Assembly (NCBI GenBank): GCA_021521415.1
Contig: JAIQDT010000001.1
Span: 186,001 to 250,000 of the forward strand
DNA from: Bidens hawaiensis
Taxonomy: Eukaryota; Streptophyta; Magnoliopsida; Asterales; Asteraceae
Length of the DNA stretch: 64,000 nt
Reading direction: 5' to 3'
In this document: piece by piece, positions 58,097 through 64,000 of the stretch
How the letters are laid out: each line of letters opens with the position of its first letter
Position numbering within the stretch: position 1 is the stretch's first letter
The notes under the pieces: model-generated
The model's database searches: none
What the model was told of the DNA's origin: nothing
Seen by the model: the letters and a program-made list of their open reading frames with translations, nothing else
Program-made: the position numbers and the translations under genes

Positions 58097-58580
58097 TCAA
58101 ATTATATGCATAATGGGCCATTAGAGATTTCAAGGCCTAATATGGCCCATTAGGACATGTATGACTTGTATTTGTCTATTATGGTCTAATACGACTCCCT
58201 ATAACACGATATAACCCTTAAATATCTAATGTTACATATCACATGCCATAATAGGCCACTAAGAGATTACAAGCACTAATATGGCCCATTAAAGCGACTA
58301 TGACATGAAAAAGGCTATAATGGGCCACTAACACCAACAAGGCCCAATAAGACCTATTGATGAAAGTATCACATGTTATCGGTCATTAACATCTAACTAT
58401 GACAATGACATTCCTATACAACCTTCTTAGAGCAACTATGATGTGATAAAGGCTATAATGGGCCACAAACACCAGTTAAGGTCCAATAAGGCCCATTGAT
58501 GAAAGTATGACATATTATTGGGCTTTAACCAAACTATGACTCACTAAACTCATATTCAACCCTTTTAGAGCAACTATTAT
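58097..58580. repeat. ~138-bp imperfect tandem repeat (ggcccatta)
   Basis: ataatgggccac-like phrases recur at about 58110, 58249, 58316 and 58454, giving 138-139 bp spacing with one half-unit. The clearest pair is about 58313-58450 and 58451-58580. Non-coding. Confidence 0.75.
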
Positions 58581-58599
58581 TAGGCTCAAGGATCCTCGC

Positions 58600-59942
58600 C
58601 ATTTCAGCAGGGGTCGTCGGTCATTCCACCAGGGTCCTCTGGGTTATATGTTCAAGGGTCCTATAATTCTCAACCTTAAGGGTCCTTCTTTCAGAATCAA
58701 AGATCCTTAGGAGTCCAGCACCTACGATATTCCAAAATCCATGATGGGGATATAATCCCCATGCAGACCATTGCTTCTGGAGGACCCACTCCGATTGCTG
58801 ACTTCTCTTTTCTCAGATACTCGTTTGGAATACCAAACCCCACCCAGCAGAGAGGTAACTGGTACGATCCTAAATCTTTAAATACTAACCATGTTCCCAT
58901 GCAGGATTCAGGCATTAACCAGGCCATGGCCAGGGAGTTACAGAAGCTAAAGGATATGATATCCAATGTCCCAGGGATGATACATCCAATTCCTGAGATA
59001 CCGGAGGGAAGTCACAAGTTATCCAGATTCGCTCCGCCCATATGTGATGCTGAAATTCCGAAGCGGTTCCAAACTCCCAACATGAAGACATATGATCGGA
59101 GCACCGATCCTGAGAAACATGTTTCCCAATATAGGGAAAGGACGGAGATTAATCCTATTCCTGAAAGACTCAAAGAGGCTTGCCTTTGTAAAGGATTTGG
59201 AGCCACACTGACGGGAGCTGTACTAAAATGGCTGCTAAGCCTCCCCCCTTTCTCGGTTACATCTTTCTCTCATTTAGTTAATTTGTTTAACACTCAATTT
59301 TCCTGTATCGGAAATTTGAAAGGTTAACCAGTGATTTATATCGTGTTATCCAACCTAGTGATGAATCCCTTAGGGATTTCGTTACAAGGTTCGGCAAGGA
59401 AGCTCTAGAAATCCCAAACGTTGATATGACTACTGCTGTTGAAGCATTCAAGATGGGATTTAAAAAGAGCTCCCCTTTTATGATGATTTAGTGATGACTC
59501 CGTGCAGGACATTAGATGAAGTCAGAAGCAGGGCATTAAGGTACATCCGCTTGGAAGAAGATAAAAAGATCCAAGATCGTCTAGGGGGACAAACGAAACA
59601 AGAAACTCCTGAGAAGAATAAAGGATCCTGGAATAGGAACAACAATTTGAAGCCATAAGCCAAGTTCAACAATCAGAACGTACGGGCAGTTGAAGAAGAA
59701 GATGACGATGAAGACTATCCTTGCATCTCCGACTATTGTTTCTCTGTAGATACTCATGGCTTGATTTGTGCCATGAAGCATCTGGGAGAAAAAGCAAGGT
59801 GGCCTAGAAAGAATGAGAGGGTTATCGGCTTCAAGGACAAGTCTAAGTGGTGCGCCTTCCACGAAGATTTTTGCCACACGAAAGACGAGTGTATCGGCTT
59901 AAGGAAAGAAATTGGGTACATCCTGAGCAAGGGTCACTTTTA
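58600..59942 (+). pseudogene. Tat-lineage gag, broken
   Basis: Gag of a Tat-type Ty3/Gypsy element. The main open part is 58761-59327, with its frame traceable upstream to about 58690; IPEGSHKLSRFAPPI, NMKTYDRSTDPEKHV and LKWLLSLPP fit Tat gag. Single-base losses shift the frame at about 59303 and about 59480 (T run), and stops lie at about 59655 and 59941. The continuation in the other frames (SDLYRVIQPSDESLRDFV; KWCAFHEDFCHTKDEC, a zinc-binding-like end) is still readable. The structural protein is not made whole. The true start is uncertain. Confidence 0.8.
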
Positions 59943-61199
59943 AGAACTCTTGGGAAGAAAGAAATCCAAGACCCAGGATCCTGAAGATCTTCCACAGAAA
60001 GCAACACCACCACCGCCAGATGCCCATGTGATCAACTTTGTCTCCAGAGACTACGAATTATTTAGAGACTCTTGCGCCACAGAGGAAAGCCCCATAGAGG
60101 AATTCGAGCTGGATAATGAGAGAAGACCACTCATCCCCACTACTCGGGTGACTGATCAGAGAGTCTTTTTCAATTCAAGTATCCAGGATCCTCAACAAAA
60201 CAAGCCAGATGTGCCAGCAGTTAATTTCATCTCGGGAGGTTCAGACATATGTGGAATTTCTTTCTCCGCAAGAAAAAGATTCGCCAAGGAGATCAAGATG
60301 GATAACAGAGATCATCCAATAGTGTCAACCACATTAACAACAGACAAGAGAATCTTCTTCGATGAGGAAGATAAGCTGAACATTCAGGATCCTCATCATG
60401 ATAGTTTGATTATTACTTTATTATTCTCTAACCATTATGTACGCAGAATCCTGGTGGACAGGGGCATCTCAGTCAACATTATCCAGCATGACGTCCTCAA
60501 AAAGATGAACATCCCAGATTCAGAAATCATCCCTAGAACATCGGTGCTAGTCGGTTTCAGTGGCGAAACCAAGAAGACATTGGGGGACATCAACCTCCCA
60601 ATTTATACCGAAGGGTTAAATTCATAACAAAAATTTTGTGTTATAGATAACCTTTCCTGTTGCAATGTTATTTTAGGTAGGCCTTGGCTCCATGGAATGA
60701 AGGTCGTAGCTTCAACTTATCACCAATGCATCAAGCTACCTACTTCTTGGGGAGTTGTGAAGATAGTGGGTGACCAAGCGGAGGCTAGGAACTATTATTC
60801 GTCATCGATGAAACCAGCAGCCAAGCAAACTATAGCATAGCAACTACAGCAACATCCTATGAACGTGCTGGAAGCTCAGGAGAAACACCTCAAATAAGTA
60901 TCATTGGACCTCGAAGATCTAGAGATAAAAGTGTTCCTAGGATCCAGTATCCCCAGCAAAATCGAGGAGGATATAATATCCTTCTTAGGGCAAAGAAGAT
61001 CTACTTTTGCCTTCAAGAACTCTGACATGACAGGTATTTCAAAAGAGGAAATCACTCATAGCTCGGCTTTGATTTATCTGTAAAACCCGTCCATCAGAAG
61101 CGAAGGAAATTCGCTGCTGAAAGGAACAAGATCATACAAGAAGAAGTTGAAAAACTTCTTAAGGCCGGTATGATCAGAGAGGTTCAATATCCTTGATGG
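59943..61199 (+). pseudogene. Tat-lineage protease and RT leader, broken
   Basis: Open at 59950-60627, then stops at about 60625, 60838 and 60895, a frameshift near 61065 and a stop at 61196. The protease site reads LVDRGISVNII, so the expected small residue after the catalytic aspartate is arginine, and activity is doubtful. VILGRPWLHGMK at about 60665 follows as expected. The RT leader (AAERNKIIQEEVEKLLKAG) is readable before 61196. Confidence 0.78.
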
Positions 61200-62885
61200 T
61201 TGGCTAATGTGGTCGTTGTTTCAAAAAAGAATGGAAAGTGGAGGGTGTGTGTCGATTTCACGGATTTAAACAAGGCATGCCCCAAGGATCCTTTCCCATT
61301 ACCACATATAGATGCCACGGTGGATGCAACGACCGGACATGAAATGCTCACCTTTATGGATGCTTCCTCTGGATTCCAACAAATTCAGATGGAACCATCT
61401 GATCAAGAGGATACAACGTTCATCACTCCAACGGGCATATATTGTTATATTGTTATGCCGTTCGGACTAAGAAATGCAGGAGCGACGTACCAAAGAGTAG
61501 TCAACATGATGTTCAAGGACCAATTGGGCATGACTATGGAGGTATACATAGATGATATGGTGGTGAAGTTGAAGAAGGCAGAGGATCACCTTAGAGACCA
61601 TGAGGAAGCATTCAATATCCTTGACAATTATAACATGAAACTGAATCCGTCCAAATGCCACTTCGGTGTTAAGGCCGGAATGTTTCTGGGATATATGGTC
61701 ACAAAAAGAGGAATTGAAGCAAGCCCGGAGCAGATCGAAGCCGTTGTTAATATCAAGTCTCCTAAGAATGCCAAAGACATCCAGAGACTCACCGGAAGAA
61801 TAGCGCCTTTGAATAGATTCATCTCAAGATCCTCCGAGAAGTGCAAAGACTTCTATGATATCCTCAGAAAGAACAAGAAATTTGAATGGACTGAAAGGCA
61901 TGAAGCTGCGCTTACAGCCCTGAAGGATTACTTATCCTCAGCTCCAGCTCTAATGAAGCCTGTGGATGGAGAATCCTTGTATCTATATCTTGCTGTCTCA
62001 GGAAATGCGGTGAGTGCCGTCTTGGTAAAGGATCATGAAGGTGAACAACATCCTGTATACAATGCAAGTAAAAGTCTTCTAGATGCGGAGTCCAGGTATT
62101 TTCATTTAAAAAAGTTAATTCTTGCACTTATTATGGCTTCTACTAAATTGAGACATTATTTTGAAACTCATCCTGTTATTTTAAGAACTAACTATCCTGT
62201 AAAGAATGTTCTTAGAAAACCAGACTTGTCAGGTAGAATGGCTAAGTGGGCTATGAAATTAAGTCCATATGATATCCAATACGAGTCAAGAACAGCAATC
62301 AAGTCTCAAGCACTAGCGGACTTTGTGGCTGATTTCACTAGTGATCTACAAAAAGAAGCTGACTTGGAAGTACAACAACTGGAAAAGACCAATGATCCTT
62401 GGATACTCTTCACTGATGGAGCATCCAACGTGAGAGGAACAGGATTAGGGATCCTACTGAAATTGCCACAGGGGGACATATTACCCCAGTCCATAGCTTG
62501 TGAGTTCCAGGAAACAAACAATGAAGCAGAGTACGAGGCTATAATCGCAGGTTTGCAGTTAGCTAAAAACATGAGGATCGGGTATCTTCAAGTTTATGTA
62601 GATTCTTTATTGATAACTAACCACTTTAATGGCTCGTATGCTGTTAAAGGTGAGAAACTAATGAAATATTTAGATGTTGTGAAGGAGTTATCGAAGTACT
62701 TCGAAATATTTATTATTACACAGGTACCGAGGGAAGAAAACGCTGGGGCAGACGCCTTTGCAAACTTAGCCTCATCTCTGAAGATTCATGAGGATTTGAA
62801 CATCCCAATAATCCACATTATCTCGCCAGCAATAGGAGAGCAGGAAGTTGGAGAGACAACGAATGATGAAGAAATAGTGCTCTAG
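61200..62885 (+). pseudogene. Tat-lineage RT, degenerate RNase H, second RNase H
   Basis: 561 codons open. RT: KWRVCVDFTDLNKACPKD, VMPFGLRNAGATYQ and the YIDDM active site (about 61543-61557). The first RNase H lacks its acidic residues (LYLAVS, RTNYPVK), as is usual in Tat elements. A second, archaeal-type RNase H follows at about residues 400-525 with TDGAS, NNEAEYEA, YVDSLL and AGADAFANL, keeping all four expected acidic residues. A TAG at 62883 closes the frame before integrase, although the same frame continues beyond. RT and the second RNase H look enzymatically plausible by themselves, but gag, protease and integrase are broken. Confidence 0.9.
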
Positions 62886-64000
62886 GATCCTTTATCCTCA
62901 AATAACAAAGGATCATGGATCCATCCTATCAAGAACTATATTCAGACTGGAGAAATTCTAGCCACAGAAAATCCCAAGTCCTTCAAACTCAAGGTATCCC
63001 AATACATTTTGTTAAACGATATGGTATATAGAAAATCTCTTGCAGGTCCATATTTGAGATGCATTGAGGATCCTGAGATCCAAGAAGTACTCAAGGATTT
63101 TCATGAAGGTGATTGCAGCAATCACACAGGTGGAAGAGCATTATTTTCCAGAATACTTAGAACTGGATACTCCTGGCCAACAATGAAGAAGGATGCAGTG
63201 GAGAATTCAACGAAATGTGATGCTTGTCAAAGACACGTGAAAATCCTTCATCAACCAGCGGAGCCTCTATATCCTATATCTTCCTCATGGCCTTTCATGA
63301 AATGGGGTATGGATATTGTAGGCAAGCTACCAAAAGCACCAGGTGGAAAAGTCTTTATGCTTGCTATGACTGACTACTTCTCCAAATGGATTGAGGTAGA
63401 AGCATTTGTACAAGTCCGGGAAAGGGAAGTAATATCTTTTATTAAACGAAATATTATAACTAGATTTGGTATTCCCGCAGACTTTGTTTATGACAATGGT
63501 TTCTAATTTATCGGGAATAGAACGACTAACTTTTGTGACAGCTGGGGCATCAAAATGATTACTTCCAATCCAGTTCACCCTCAAGCCAATGGTCAAGCAA
63601 AATCTAGCAACAAGATCATCATCAACAATCTGAAAAAGAAGCTAGGATCCAAGAAGGGAAAATGGGCTGAAGAACTTCCTTATGTTCTTTGGGCAGACAG
63701 AACAACATCTAAAAATGCAACAGGCCAGACACCTTTCTCTTTGGTGTTTGGATCAGAAGCAGTAATTCCCACAGAAATGGTGGTTCCTACAGCAAGAACA
63801 AGCATCCGTGATCCTGAGGCCAATGAAGAAATCCTTCTTGAAAACTTGGATATTATAGATGAACTCAGAGACTTGGCCAAGATTAGGATGGCAGCTTATC
63901 AACAAAGGATAGCTGGGGCATATAAAAAAAATATCAGAATCAGAAGATTTCAAGAAGGAAATCTAGTGTTAAGGAAAGCCTTTCAAAACACAACAAATCC
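62886..64000 (+). pseudogene. Tat-lineage integrase, inactivated, runs off window
   Basis: The same frame as the preceding block after the TAG at 62883. Zinc-binding residues are visible (FHEGDC, NHTGG, KCDAC, about 63100-63230). The core has MDIVG (first aspartate, about 63310) and VYDNGF (second), then a stop TAA at 63504-63506 in place of the usual glutamine. The frame then continues with GQAKSS: the codon at 63600-63602 is lysine where the catalytic glutamate is expected. LPYVLWADRTT and QTPFSLVFGSEAVIP follow. Integrase is doubly inactivated. The C-terminus lies beyond 64000. Confidence 0.88.

Overview
The window looks like repeat-rich heterochromatin of a higher plant. It contains almost only Ty3/Gypsy LTR retrotransposons, and I find no convincing host gene, tRNA or rRNA. 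The long non-coding LTRs (1.7-3.0 kb), the TGGTATCAGAGCC primer sites complementary to initiator tRNA-Met, the C-terminal chromodomain of the Tekay/Del type, and a Tat-lineage element with a second RNase H all indicate an angiosperm. The style resembles Asteraceae elements, but that is only an impression.

Layout. 1-1696 is an LTR fragment (minus). 1697-2149 and 30140-31807 are one interrupted tandem-repeat locus (about 630-bp monomers). 2150-30134 is a family-1 chromovirus (minus) with the 5-bp target duplication tcgct on both sides. A second family-1 element sits inside its left LTR, and the two now share a recombinant LTR at 11711-13392. A non-coding family-2 element (plus; 16382-25247; duplication catga) sits inside its pol region and itself carries three LTRs.

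31808-54706 is a head-to-tail array of family 3 (plus, period about 8.31 kb): LTR-internal-LTR-internal-LTR-truncated internal-truncated LTR. Two of its three polyproteins (1486 aa each) are uninterrupted and keep every catalytic residue I checked: protease DTGA, RT FIDD, RNase H D-E-D-D, integrase HHCC and DD35E, and the chromodomain. No matching target duplication flanks the array. 54707-56250 is a family-1 fragment in plus orientation. 56251-58580 holds non-coding repeats only. 58600-64000 is a decayed Tat-lineage gag-pol that runs off the window.

How the parts relate. Only family 3 has intact enzymes here. Families 1 and 2 are defective but share its primer-site type and LTR design, so they probably moved using enzymes supplied in trans (inference). 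The most unusual signals are structural: a repeated hairpin with pairing-preserving changes in the family-3 3' region and LTR; a short hairpin at the same relative place in all three LTR families with different stem sequences; a dense array of TCGATCGA palindromes in the family-3 leader; and LTR mosaics that record nested insertion and unequal recombination.
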